This document shows, piece after piece, positions 26,905 through 35,710 of a stretch of 64,000 nucleotides of DNA. The notes under the pieces were generated by a model. It did not search any database, was not told the origin of the DNA, and was given only the letters and a program-made list of their open reading frames with translations. The translations under genes and the position numbers were made by a program. This DNA comes from Amphibacillus sediminis NBRC 103570 (lineage in GTDB: Bacteria > Bacillota > Bacilli > Bacillales > Amphibacillaceae): positions 1-64,000 of the forward strand of contig NZ_BCQW01000007.1 in NCBI RefSeq assembly GCF_001552275.1, given 5' to 3'. Within the stretch, counting starts at the first letter, position 1. Each line of letters begins with the position of its first letter.

Positions 26905-27438
26905 CTAAATCATATGGCCGATGACCTTCATCATAGCATTTAAAGCGCCTTGTTGTTGATTGGGCTTAAGTTGCTCGGACAAAATAAAACGATATTGAGC
27001 CGTACGATTAACCTGATTTTGCATAATGCCTTCTGAAATAGGCAGCAGAAGCTCTCGACCATCACGAAATACAATCATTGAGCTACCATAGTCAGCTTTT
27101 TTAATCCTTCTAATGTGAGTATGAGAAATCCATGAACAGCTTATACTAGTAGGGGATTGAGTTGGAAAGAAGAAGATACCATTCGAGGAACTAATCGCAA
27201 TTGGAGTTTTATTATTGAAGTCACAGAGTAGCTTTGCACCATCAAAGCGAGCAATCAACTCTTCACCATAATGGCGACAAGCGGATTCGATTAACTTCAG
27301 TGGTGAGGATTTAACCAGTATTGGGTCCTTTACCTCCTCTTCGTACACTAATGAACACCATAAACCATCGTACTCAGTTGCAATAAAAGCCATGGTGGTA
27401 TGTGACAGCTCATGGGATGTTTTCAATTCTTGACTCAT
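26905..27438 (-). CDS. comK: Competence transcription factor ComK
   Basis: This 177-residue DNA-binding activator of DNA-uptake genes matches B. subtilis ComK in IESACRHYGE, FFFPTQSPTSISCSWISHTHI, GRELLLPISEGIMQNQVNRTAQYRF. It is about 15 residues shorter than the B. subtilis protein; the C-terminal region that MecA/ClpC recognises in B. subtilis differs, and the stop codon lies at the junction with repeat R2-c. The ATG has AAAGGATG upstream. ComK normally activates its own promoter through A/T boxes; A/T-rich runs are present at 27490-27560 but I could not define a clean AAAA-N5-TTTT pair. Confidence 0.88.
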   Translation of the reverse strand: MSQELKTSHELSHTTMAFIATEYDGLWCSLVYEEEVKDPILVKSSPLKLIESACRHYGEELIARFDGAKLLCDFNNKTPIAISSSNGIFFFPTQSPTSISCSWISHTHIRRIKKADYGSSMIVFRDGRELLLPISEGIMQNQVNRTAQYRFILSEQLKPNQQQGALNAMMKVIGHMI

Positions 27439-27613
27439 ACACTAAACATCCTTTCTCACATAATTTTTATTAAAGCTTACATAACAATTATACACTTTTT
27501 TTTAGAAAAAAGTGATAGAAATAATATTTTTTATCAATCAAAATTTAATCTTTGAAAGCGATTTTTCTGTTATAATAAAAGTAATAACTCTAAAAGAAGG
27601 GAGTTGAAAGATC

Positions 27614-28069
27614 TTGTGGAACCCCTTTAAATTAAAGAAAAAAGAGCCCCATTATCCTGTCATTAATGTGTCATTAGGAGAACTAAAACATGCGATACAT
27701 GAGTATACAACAAAATTACCTGATGACGTTCCGTTAAGTACATTAATTAATGAAGATTTATCAATCAATTACCAAAAACTAGCCCCTATCCTAAAAGGCA
27801 TCCCTATTAAAACCTACTACATGTCTACTGAGACCTATGAGATTTTTGATGAAGAAGACAAGCACTTAGCAGAAGCATTTGATGATGTTCAACGTGCAGT
27901 CGATCGCTATATCGATTTAACCAATGATATCCCTGTTATTCACGGTGATCCCTATTTTAAAATCAGCTATCATAAACTAGCAAAGCAAGGATTATTAGAT
28001 TATCGCCCGCATGTTGAATTCTATCTAAGTAAGCATGAACATTTAATTACAACCAAACGGCCAAAATAG
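27614..28069 (+). CDS. Conserved hypothetical protein, possibly DUF3939
   Basis: This 151-residue cytoplasmic protein is divergent from comK. It starts with TTG (AGAAGGGAG 11 nt upstream) as WNPFKLKKKEPHYPVINVSLGELK and contains LSTLINEDLSINYQKLAPILKGIPIKTYYMSTETYEIF. No catalytic motif is visible. It may belong to the Bacillaceae DUF3939 family, but this is from memory. It is monocistronic. Confidence 0.7.
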   Translation: MWNPFKLKKKEPHYPVINVSLGELKHAIHEYTTKLPDDVPLSTLINEDLSINYQKLAPILKGIPIKTYYMSTETYEIFDEEDKHLAEAFDDVQRAVDRYIDLTNDIPVIHGDPYFKISYHKLAKQGLLDYRPHVEFYLSKHEHLITTKRPK

Positions 28070-28224
28070 CCCTTGATAATTTGTATTCAACAGAAGGGGT
28101 GGTATAATTTTCACTCCACCACCTCTTCCTTTTGACCTTTTTCATTATTATAAATAACCTATCCGAAAAACTAAATATGCCAACAGTTTCCGCTAGTCTT
28201 CTCCTCCTGTTTTCATTAATAACT

Positions 28225-28255
28225 AAAAACACGCCTGCTTTTAATCAGACGTGTT
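28225..28255 (-). terminator. Rho-independent terminator of lplJ
   Basis: AACACGCCTG (28228-28237) pairs with CAGACGTGTT (28246-28255) with one G-U pair, followed on the minus strand by TTTTT. It lies about 30 bp behind the lplJ stop. Confidence 0.85.
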
Positions 28256-28287
28256 TAGGTTCAAGCTATTACTAATCTAGATAACGA

Positions 28288-29283
28288 TTAATAGATTAAA
28301 TCAATAAGCTCTTCTTTGGTAATTTTCCCTAGATAATGTGGAACGTCTACATCTGTCAGGGCCTCTTCAAGCGCCTGACGCTGATAGCGAACATTTACAA
28401 GCTTTTGCTCAATGGTCTCGACATCTCCAACACCAAAAAAATCACCATATATTTTACAATTTTTAATGATCCCTTTTGAGACATCCATCCGTACATCAAC
28501 TAAACCAGCTGGAAATTTATGCGATTTTTGAATGTCAAAAGTAGGTGATTTACCAAAATTCCACTCCCATTGTTGATAGCGTTGCTCTGAGATTTTATCA
28601 ATGTTTGCCCAATCTTCTTCAGTTAGCTTATAACGAGGAACATCTTCAATATTCTCGACATCGAACAAATGCCTCAATATATGGTCTTTAAATTGCTCCA
28701 TGGTCATTTTTTCTGCTAAAAATTCTGAAATATTAGCAACTCGACTTCGAATGGATTTAATGCCTTTTGATTTAATTTTTTCAGCATTAACATTTAAAGC
28801 AGCCACAACATGTTCAATTTCCGAATCAAACATTAATGTTCCATGACTAAACATCCGTCCACGTGTTGTGAATTGTGCATTACCGGATATTTTCCGACCA
28901 TCTGCAACCAAATCATTCCGACCGCTTAATTCAGCAGGAACACCTAAGGCTTGCAAGGCTTGGACAACCGGTTCAGTAAACTTGGCAAAGTTATGGAAAC
29001 TGTCCCCGTCATCTTTAGTAATAAAACTAAAATTCAAGTTACCTTGATCATGATAAACTGCCCCACCGCCCGACAGGCGACGAACCACTTTAATATTGTG
29101 ATCATCTACATATTTCGTGTTAATTTCTTCAATCGTATTTTGATTTTTACCTATAATAATAGATGGATCATTAATATAGAAGAGTAGAAATGTGTCCTTT
29201 TCACCAAAATTCTTTAACACATACTCTTCAATTGCAAGGTTAATATACGGATTGGTTACTCCTTCGTTATCAATAAACTTCAA
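28288..29283 (-). CDS. lplJ: Lipoate--protein ligase LplJ
   Basis: This 331-residue enzyme activates lipoate with ATP and attaches it to lipoyl domains of E2 or GcvH proteins. The lipoate-binding motif VRRLSGGGAVYHD, the conserved GRKISGNAQ (catalytic Lys) and the C-terminal accessory domain (FDIQKSHKFPAGLVDV) are present. It starts with TTG behind AAAGGAGGAAT. It follows yhfI on the same strand, as in B. subtilis, with repeat R2-d between them. Confidence 0.95.
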   Translation of the reverse strand: MKFIDNEGVTNPYINLAIEEYVLKNFGEKDTFLLFYINDPSIIIGKNQNTIEEINTKYVDDHNIKVVRRLSGGGAVYHDQGNLNFSFITKDDGDSFHNFAKFTEPVVQALQALGVPAELSGRNDLVADGRKISGNAQFTTRGRMFSHGTLMFDSEIEHVVAALNVNAEKIKSKGIKSIRSRVANISEFLAEKMTMEQFKDHILRHLFDVENIEDVPRYKLTEEDWANIDKISEQRYQQWEWNFGKSPTFDIQKSHKFPAGLVDVRMDVSKGIIKNCKIYGDFFGVGDVETIEQKLVNVRYQRQALEEALTDVDVPHYLGKITKEELIDLIY

Positions 29284-29317
29284 CTTTTATTCCTCCTTTA
29301 GCTTGTCCCACCATCTT

Positions 29318-29505
29318 ATCAAATGCCCTTGGCGTATTTGTCCCCAGATTTTATCGAGCTTCTCTAAAAATTTGTTGTATCCGCCGAGTGCTTTAACTTG
29401 ATTCAGCCTAGATTGTGCCGTACTAAATAGAGTACGAATAGCCATTCATCTTACTCCACTCGAACGAGAATACTTCTGCTCAATGCAGTTAATGGTGAGC
29501 TGCAT
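29318..29505 (+). repeat. R2 dispersed element, copy d
   Basis: It starts TCAAATGCCCTTGGCGTATTTG and keeps CCAGATTTTATCGAGCTTCT; the downstream half of the small hairpin is deleted. The tail AGTGCTTTAACTTGATTCAG and the ACTTCTGC end are still visible. It fills the yhfI-lplJ gap and touches the yhfI stop codon. Confidence 0.75.
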
Positions 29506-30240
29506 TTACTGTTTCTTCCATTTGTAGCCAGAATGGGCTAACACGACGGACCCTTGATAAAAACGCTTCGCTTCCACTACCAGCTGTTCACGATCACCAA
29601 AGTGTGGGTGATGACTAAGCAACAATGTCCCAACATCAGCTGCCGTTGCAATCTCTCCACATTGTTGACTGTTCATATGTCCAGCCTCTTTGCCGTCCTG
29701 CCCTTGATAGAAATTACAATCTGTAATCAAAAGGTCAGCTGCTTGACTAAACGAGACAAATTCAGGTTTATAACTTGAATCAGCTGTATAAACAATCGTA
29801 TCCTGTCCATCTGTAATCCGTACCGCATAACAAGGTACAGGATGATCAGTGGCCAAAAATTCAATCGTAAATGGCCCAATGACTAAACGACCAGTAGGGT
29901 CATAAGCCATCCCCTTGGTATATTGGTGATCGAGCATTGCCAAACCCTCTGAGTCATCAGCGTGTCCATAAATCGGCAACACTTTATCCTGTTTTTGGAG
30001 TCCATTTTGAACCAGCATGTGATATTGCAATACACCAATGTCTGCCACATGATCCTGGTGATAGTGCGTGAGTAATACAGCATCTAATTGATAGGGATTA
30101 ACATATTTAGGTAACTGAGCCATGACCCCACTACCACAATCAATTAACAGATGGAAACCATCCTTTTCAAACAAATAACCGGATGTAGCTTCCCCTTGCT
30201 CGGGGTAAGCTCCCCAGTAGCCAACAACTGTCAAATTCAT
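29506..30240 (-). CDS. yhfI: MBL-fold metallohydrolase YhfI
   Basis: This 244-residue metallo-beta-lactamase-fold protein has the metal motif HYHQDH near residue 59-64, further ligands in ITDCNF and the C-terminal LAHSG, and the RNase-Z-like SHHPHFGD. B. subtilis YhfI is adjacent to lplJ in the same way. The substrate is unknown; relatives include phosphodiesterases. The ATG has GAGGTGATA upstream. The promoter may lie upstream of R1-H, so the leader could include that repeat in antisense. Confidence 0.88.
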   Translation of the reverse strand: MNLTVVGYWGAYPEQGEATSGYLFEKDGFHLLIDCGSGVMAQLPKYVNPYQLDAVLLTHYHQDHVADIGVLQYHMLVQNGLQKQDKVLPIYGHADDSEGLAMLDHQYTKGMAYDPTGRLVIGPFTIEFLATDHPVPCYAVRITDGQDTIVYTADSSYKPEFVSFSQAADLLITDCNFYQGQDGKEAGHMNSQQCGEIATAADVGTLLLSHHPHFGDREQLVVEAKRFYQGSVVLAHSGYKWKKQ

Positions 30241-30353
30241 AATGTATCACCTCAATGCTAAAAATATTCTTATTCAAAAAAGTTCCCAACGAAAGCAACT
30301 AGCTCGAGACAGCTTGACTGCGCGATTCAGAGTCATTAGCATAAAACAGATAA

Positions 30354-30606
30354 TAAAAGTGAAACTGCGTTCAGTGGGGGTTCGACGCATAGGATGTGCT
30401 CGTGCAGACGTTGCAACACGACGTCGCGAACTTAGTTATCTTCCTCTCTCCCCTACTGAACGTTAGTTGAACCAATCGGGCCGTTACTGGTTGTTGGATC
30501 TCCCACTTAGACATGACGTGTTCCCTTATTTCTTGAAGTGGGAGTCTTACAAAAGCCCTTCGATGGGGCGAGTAATCGCAGCCCCAGACAGTTACACTGC
30601 GATAAA
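30354..30606 (+). repeat. R1 dispersed element, copy H (reference copy)
   Basis: R1 is about 250 bp. Its ends are imperfect inverted repeats (AGTGAAACT at the left; AGTTACACT at the right, 8 of 9 complementary). Internal helices are P1 CGTTCAGTGGGG (30368-30379) with CCCCTACTGAACG (30450-30462); P2 with loop CTCG; P3 GCRAC/GTCGC; P4 CTCCCACTT (30500-30508) with AAGTGGGAG (30536-30544); P5 (30565-30585) GGG-GCGA, GTAA loop, TCGC; and a possible helix GTTACTGGYTG with CAGNCAGTTAC closing P4 and P5. It lies between pbpF and yhfI. A plus-strand frame through it is not a gene. Confidence 0.92.
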
Positions 30607-30706
30607 TATGTACCTCAACTTAGCATTTGGTTACTTTTTGACCAACTTTTATATAAGTAGTGTAACATATTTGACCTCTGATCAAAAACGATCAGCAAGG
30701 TATCTA

Positions 30707-32890
30707 TTAGTCACGTAAAGAGAGTGTAGCTAGATTGGATTGATTACCTAGCTGATCAGTCTGGGCGTTATAGGGGACAACATAAAAGCTTGACTGTCTG
30801 AAAAGAGGTGGATTAACAAGGGTAAAGCTTGCTTCTCCCTGTACCTGACCAATCTGCTCCACTTGCCCTGCTTGATCAATTTGATAAATATAGTAAATGA
30901 CACGGTCATCATCACTCGCGGTCCAAGCCAACTCACCTTGAATAAGACGCCATCCGCCAAATTTATAAGATACAGTTAAGTCGTTGATTTGTGGTAATTC
31001 AATCGGTGGTTCTAGTTCGTTTACATGGTCAGGTTTAGCAAAAGTAGCCTTAAGCGTCTGCTTTTGATCAAGCTGTGATAAGATCGCTTTCGTTAATTCA
31101 GTAGGTGCTTCACTCCCTATTGTTAAATAATGATCGGCATCACTATGATCATAGCCAATCCAGAGTGTGGTAACATATTCAGGTGTGATTCCGGCAAACC
31201 ATGCATCCTTAACATAGCCAGGTGCATGAGGATGTTGAGTCGTTCCCGTTTTCCCAGCTAGGGCTTTATCATATACACCTGATTGAGCTGTTCCCTGCTT
31301 AACTACATTTTCTAGCATTCTAAGCATATGCCAAGCTACCTGATCAGAAAAAACAGAGCGTGCCTCAGGCTGAGCCTGTACGATCACTTCACCATGCCGG
31401 TCCCTAACTTCTGCTATAGTATGAGCCTCAATCCACTCTCCACCATGTGCAAAGGTTTGATAGCTTTGCGCAATTTGTATCGGTGTTAGGCCTTCACTTA
31501 ATCCACCTAGACCGATGGCTAATCCCTGATCTGGAATAGTTAAGCCTAACATTTCTAAATACTGTTTACTTGTGTCGATCCCCAATTGATCCAATAACCA
31601 TATAGCTGAAGTGTTCTTAGAAACCGTCAGTGCTTCGTACATAGACACCTGCTCCTGATATTGTCCATCAGCATTTCGAACGGAATAGCCCTCATAGTCT
31701 TGCTGGCTGTCATCAAGCAATGAATAGGGCTGATACCCTTCTTCTAAAGCAGGACCATAAACAGCCAAAGGTTTGATCACTGATCCAGGCTGTTGTTTAA
31801 TTAACGCACGGTGATGATCGCCAATCTGAAAATCACGCCCCCCTAATGCCGCCTTTAGTTGACCTGTTTTATGGTCAAGCATCGTGAAGGCTGCCTCAAT
31901 GTTTGGCTGTGCACCGTGAAAAAAAGAATCATCCTGAAACAGTTGATAGGCAATCTTTTGAGCTGTTTCATCCATATAAGCCGTAATCTGATAGCCGCCT
32001 CGTTGAAGTTCTCGCCTCGAAATTTGATAAACCTCTTCAGCCTCTCGAATCACAAGTTCTAAATAATCATCCAACCAGGGCTTTTCATTCTCATCATGGT
32101 CAGCTATATGTAATGTTTGGCCTTGTAAAGTAAGCATCTCCTCGAGGTCAAGATAGCCTACGCGTTCTAGTTGGCTTAGAACCAGATTCCGGCGTTCAAG
32201 CGCTCGTTCGTGATCAATATAAGGTGAATAAAGATTTGGTCCCTTCATCATCCCCGCCAACATGGCACCTTCTGTAATCGTTAACTGATCGACAGGTTTA
32301 TCAAAAAAATACTTAGCTGCAGTACCTATTCCATTAATGCCATGGCCAAAATAGACTTGATTTAAATATAGCTCTAAAATTTCATTCTTACTAAAATGAC
32401 GTTCCAAATATATCGAAGCCATCACTTCTTGTGTTTTTCGCATCCAGGACCTGCTCTGATCAAGAAAGAGATTTTTCGCCAATTGTTGCGTAATCGTACT
32501 GGCACCTTCTACTTTATCAAAGGCGCGGATATCTCGATATACTGCTCTAATCACAGATTTAAAATCTATGCCAGCATGCTGATAAAACCGTTCATCCTCA
32601 ACTGCAATAAAAGCCTGCAGGACGTGATCTGGAATCTGGTCAAGCTCAACAAGCTGACGATTTTCCGTGTAAAGCTGGCCAATTTCAGTTCCATCCTCGG
32701 TTACAACACTGGTGGTAGCAGGAAGAATGAGTGCTTCTTGATCGACAATTAATCCACCACCATAAATAATAAATAAAAACCCCGCAAAACCTAAGGTTAG
32801 AATAGCTACTATAATCAGCGCTGGCCATTTCACCCATGGTCGCTTAATGGCTCTAATTATGTGATTGTATAGTTTGTAAATTTTATCCAT
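30707..32890 (-). CDS. pbpF: Class A penicillin-binding protein (PbpF-like)
   Basis: This 727-residue bifunctional peptidoglycan synthase has one N-terminal membrane anchor (about 20-42). The glycosyltransferase domain (GT51) holds FIAVEDERFYQHAGID and STITQQLAKNLFL. The transpeptidase has SVIK (QPGSVIKP) as SxxK, SKN as SxN, and KTGT. A C-terminal beta domain of about 100 residues (TVSYKFGGWRL...VVPYNAQTDQLGN) looks like a fibronectin-type fold. The closest B. subtilis match in region and size is PbpF (PBP2c). The gene follows liaR in the same direction; a perfect 10-bp inverted repeat lies just before its ribosome-binding site AGAGGTG. Confidence 0.93.
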   Translation of the reverse strand: MDKIYKLYNHIIRAIKRPWVKWPALIIVAILTLGFAGFLFIIYGGGLIVDQEALILPATTSVVTEDGTEIGQLYTENRQLVELDQIPDHVLQAFIAVEDERFYQHAGIDFKSVIRAVYRDIRAFDKVEGASTITQQLAKNLFLDQSRSWMRKTQEVMASIYLERHFSKNEILELYLNQVYFGHGINGIGTAAKYFFDKPVDQLTITEGAMLAGMMKGPNLYSPYIDHERALERRNLVLSQLERVGYLDLEEMLTLQGQTLHIADHDENEKPWLDDYLELVIREAEEVYQISRRELQRGGYQITAYMDETAQKIAYQLFQDDSFFHGAQPNIEAAFTMLDHKTGQLKAALGGRDFQIGDHHRALIKQQPGSVIKPLAVYGPALEEGYQPYSLLDDSQQDYEGYSVRNADGQYQEQVSMYEALTVSKNTSAIWLLDQLGIDTSKQYLEMLGLTIPDQGLAIGLGGLSEGLTPIQIAQSYQTFAHGGEWIEAHTIAEVRDRHGEVIVQAQPEARSVFSDQVAWHMLRMLENVVKQGTAQSGVYDKALAGKTGTTQHPHAPGYVKDAWFAGITPEYVTTLWIGYDHSDADHYLTIGSEAPTELTKAILSQLDQKQTLKATFAKPDHVNELEPPIELPQINDLTVSYKFGGWRLIQGELAWTASDDDRVIYYIYQIDQAGQVEQIGQVQGEASFTLVNPPLFRQSSFYVVPYNAQTDQLGNQSNLATLSLRD

Positions 32891-32908
32891 AAAAAAACAC
32901 CTCTAAAC

Positions 32909-32933
32909 GTTTGATAGCTAGTTGCTATCAAAC
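32909..32933 (-). promoter_or_regulatory. Perfect inverted repeat upstream of pbpF
   Basis: GTTTGATAGC-TAGTT-GCTATCAAAC lies 8 bp upstream of the pbpF ribosome-binding site. It could be an operator or an mRNA hairpin. No T-run follows directly on the minus strand other than the T-rich spacer before ATG. Confidence 0.6.
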
Positions 32934-33007
32934 AAACATTATACGACAAATTCAGACTAAGCTAAAGTAAATAGCCTGAGTGTCTCATGTTTTAGAGGTG
33001 AATGAGA

Positions 33008-33643
33008 TTAACTTGATTTGATTAATTGGTGACGATGGGCATAAACAGCCGCTTGAGTACGATCATGGACATCAAGCTTTCTTAAGATGTTGCTTACATG
33101 TGTTTTCACTGTTTTTATCCCGATAAACAATTGATCTGCAATTTCCTGATTAGATGCACCGTTAGCTAAGCAAATTAAAACCTCTCGTTCACGCTCAGTT
33201 AACTGTTCATGTAATTCTGGATCCTTGCGATGGAAACGTGTCATGACTTTATGAGCTACCTTCGGCTCGATAACTGTTTCACCATGATAAGCCTTTTCAA
33301 TTGCTGCAACAATTTCTTCTGCCGATGCTGTTTTTAGTAAATAGCTAAACGCACCAGCTTCTAGCACCGGAAAAACTTGCTCATCATCATAATAGCTGGT
33401 TAAAATAATGACCTTACATTCTGGCAGTGCTTCTTTAATAGCTTTGGTTGCTTCCATACCACTACCATTCTCCATCATCAAGTCCATCAAAACAACATCT
33501 GGTCTTTTGTTTAGAACTGTTATTACTCCTTCATGGCCACTACTTGCTTCACCAACAATATCAAAGTGCTCTTCCGTTTCTAAATATGAAATAACACCTT
33601 TTCTAACGACATCATGATCGTCAACAACGACAATTCTGATCAT
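33008..33643 (-). CDS. liaR: Cell-envelope stress response regulator LiaR
   Basis: This 211-residue response regulator has an N-terminal receiver domain (acidic pair in VVDDHDVVRKG, phospho-acceptor in VVLMDLMMENG, Lys in SYLLKTAS) and a C-terminal LuxR-type helix-turn-helix (LTEREREVLICLANGASNQEIADQLFIGIKTVKTHVSNILRKL). KVDxDRTQAAVYAH is typical of LiaR/VraR. ATG 33643 overlaps the liaS stop (ATGA) and has GAGGAGGAGC before it; the in-frame ATG at 33661 is less likely. It responds to antibiotics that disturb lipid II. The promoter targets in this genome are unknown. Confidence 0.95.
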   Translation of the reverse strand: MIRIVVVDDHDVVRKGVISYLETEEHFDIVGEASSGHEGVITVLNKRPDVVLMDLMMENGSGMEATKAIKEALPECKVIILTSYYDDEQVFPVLEAGAFSYLLKTASAEEIVAAIEKAYHGETVIEPKVAHKVMTRFHRKDPELHEQLTEREREVLICLANGASNQEIADQLFIGIKTVKTHVSNILRKLDVHDRTQAAVYAHRHQLIKSS

Positions 33644-34698
33644 GCCTGCTCCTCCTCGCATCGAAATGGTAGACGAATATCCATATATGTCCCTTCTCCT
33701 TGCTTTGTTCTTAGACAGAATTGACCACCTATTTCCTCACTGCGCTCACGCATCGTTTTTAAACCATACGACGTTTTTTTCTGATCTGCTATCGACCAGT
33801 CAAAGCCCTTTCCATTATCGGCTAAATGGATATAGATATGATTTGACTCACGAATTAAATACAATTTAACTTTAGTTGCCTCAGCATGGCGAAGTGTGTT
33901 AGACAAGCCTTCTTGAATAATTCGAAATAAATGTTCTTCAGTAAAGCGCGGTAGGCTAATATCATGATCAATTTTTAAATCAAACACTATCTCACACTTG
34001 CTCTTTAATTCTGCAATTAAATTAGCCAGTCCATCACTTAAAGATTGATCAGATAAATGAATAGGACGTAAATGTAATAATAATGCGCGCATTTCAGTCT
34101 GCGCTTTCATAGCTGTCTCGGCAACCTCTTCCATTCGCTCTTTGGCATTTGTCGGGTTTTTGGCTATCATTCTAACAACCGCTTTAGACATCATCGTTAA
34201 TGCAAAAAGCTGCTGGCTAACTGAATCATGCAGATCACGTGCTAGCCGTTGGCGTTCTTCAATTGTTGCAATTTTATGTGCAGACTCTGCATAAGCTGCT
34301 TTCTCGTCAGCTAAGCGCTGTAAGAAACGAACTTGATCATCGAGCTTTTTCGCCAAATGATTCAATTCAGCACCAATCCGAGCAATCTCTCCCTCTGAAT
34401 CTAATTGAAAGCGAGAACGATAATTGCCTCGTGTCAACTGCATAATCATGACTGATAAATCATCAATCCTTGATTTAAGCTGACCACTGGACCGAAACCC
34501 AATCAAGACAGCAAAGAATGAGCCCAATATAAAAAAACTCCCGACAAATAATACGATATTTAGCTGACTTAACCAAACCGGGTCAGCCACGATACTAATA
34601 ACAGTTAAGATGACTAACATAGAAGCTGATGTGAAAAAAATCGATGATAGTTGAGATTGAATAAAAATATAGCGGATTGAGTTAAGCTTCCTAAACAA
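33640..34698 (-). CDS. liaS: Cell-envelope stress sensor kinase LiaS
   Basis: This 352-residue histidine kinase has two N-terminal membrane helices close together (about 14-36 and 42-64), so it is an intramembrane-sensing type. A HAMP-like linker follows, then HisKA_3 (RDLHDSVSQQLFAL, with the phospho-acceptor His) and an ATPase domain (FRIIQEGLSNTLRHAEA, DNGKGFD). It starts with TTG behind GGGAGGGTGG. It lies 13 bp behind liaF and overlaps liaR by 4 bp. Confidence 0.95.
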   Translation of the reverse strand: MFRKLNSIRYIFIQSQLSSIFFTSASMLVILTVISIVADPVWLSQLNIVLFVGSFFILGSFFAVLIGFRSSGQLKSRIDDLSVMIMQLTRGNYRSRFQLDSEGEIARIGAELNHLAKKLDDQVRFLQRLADEKAAYAESAHKIATIEERQRLARDLHDSVSQQLFALTMMSKAVVRMIAKNPTNAKERMEEVAETAMKAQTEMRALLLHLRPIHLSDQSLSDGLANLIAELKSKCEIVFDLKIDHDISLPRFTEEHLFRIIQEGLSNTLRHAEATKVKLYLIRESNHIYIHLADNGKGFDWSIADQKKTSYGLKTMRERSEEIGGQFCLRTKQGEGTYMDIRLPFRCEEEQA

Positions 34699-34711
34699 GC
34701 TACCACCCTCC

Positions 34712-35479
34712 CTAAATTCGATCTATCCTAATACTGCCTGCTTTTAGTCTTAAATCAAAGGTTAATTTTCTAGTCGCACTAGCATAGCCAGGGGTTTCAA
34801 GCGAAACGGAGCGATTAATGCCCTCCGAAGTCGTATCCAACACTACTATATTGCCAGCATTTACTTTAGCTATTACAGAAAAATCAACATGCTCAGGTAT
34901 AACTATTTTGATATCACCAGCAAGGCCATGAATGATAATTGGGGTCTCCTGATCAGGAATAAAAGCCTTTGTGAAGTCCATGGTATGATCGCCAACAGCA
35001 TTCCAAATATGGATTGGCTCTACCTTCCAATTGGGTTGATCATAGGAGTAGTCTCCAAAAATAACCTTACTATCTTTTATTTTTGATCCATGATCGCATC
35101 CATCGTGGTGATTAGAATCATAAATAAATTTAAATTTTCGTTTTTTACGTGACCAGCCTAAGAAATGAAGTCCAATAAAAATAAGAATCAACGGCCACAA
35201 TTTATATAGATCCCAAAAACCAAAGTGAATATAACCCATTTGCCCCAAAAGCAATAGACTGCCAAAAATGATTAAAAACGTTGGCGTACCGAAACCGTTA
35301 AACCCTTTAAAAGCTTGAAAAAACCATTTAATTCCTAACACTATAAAAAAGACCGGGTAGAGGTAATGCCACCAATCACCAAATGACCAATTGAGTGTGC
35401 CTATATTGGTTAAGACCAGGATAATACCAAGTAATATCATGCCTAATGCAAATATATTTTCGAAGAAACGGTGTTTCAT
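34712..35479 (-). CDS. liaF: LiaF, inhibitor of LiaS signalling
   Basis: This 255-residue membrane protein has four N-terminal hydrophobic helices (about 5-25, 30-48, 58-75, 82-100) and a C-terminal domain (HIWNAVGDHTMDFTKAFIPDQETPIIIHGLAGDIKIVIPEHVDFSVIAKVNAG) typical of LiaF/VraT. LiaF keeps LiaS inactive without stress. It is the first gene of liaF-liaS-liaR; no liaIH genes are in the window. A good promoter lies at 35663-35690. Confidence 0.93.
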   Translation of the reverse strand: MKHRFFENIFALGMILLGIILVLTNIGTLNWSFGDWWHYLYPVFFIVLGIKWFFQAFKGFNGFGTPTFLIIFGSLLLLGQMGYIHFGFWDLYKLWPLILIFIGLHFLGWSRKKRKFKFIYDSNHHDGCDHGSKIKDSKVIFGDYSYDQPNWKVEPIHIWNAVGDHTMDFTKAFIPDQETPIIIHGLAGDIKIVIPEHVDFSVIAKVNAGNIVVLDTTSEGINRSVSLETPGYASATRKLTFDLRLKAGSIRIDRI

Positions 35480-35662
35480 CTTTCCAGCCTCCTTTCTAAC
35501 TCTCTCTATATATTGAACGATTTAACCTAAGTTGTTCGACAAGCCTATCAGATGCATTGCGACAGATCATTGTTAAAATGTTGTTCTATTACTCGATTGC
35601 CCGAATATGCGACCCACCTGCTTGCTTTCTTTGGTAGCCTGCGAACGCGTTCTATAAGATCC

Positions 35663-35690
35663 ATTATACTCTAAAAAAACCCCACTGTAA
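35663..35690 (-). promoter_or_regulatory. Promoter of liaFSR
   Basis: On the minus strand TTACAG (35685-35690) and TATAAT (35663-35668) are spaced by 16 bp. They imply a leader of about 177 nt before liaF. Confidence 0.6.
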
Positions 35691-35710
35691 CGACCGTAAG
35701 AAGGGTTTTT
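35673..35710 (+). terminator. Terminator hairpin in the liaF-yhaA intergenic region
   Basis: AAAAACCC pairs with GGGTTTTT around a 20-nt loop; a T-run follows on the plus strand. No plus-strand CDS lies upstream, so it supports a plus-strand RNA at 35500-35711. Confidence 0.65.

Noticed and set aside
30467-30718. 83-codon plus-strand frame (and the similar one at 4332-4532)
   Set aside because: It is translation through repeat R1; frames differ between copies, there is no ribosome-binding site, and stops occur in other copies.
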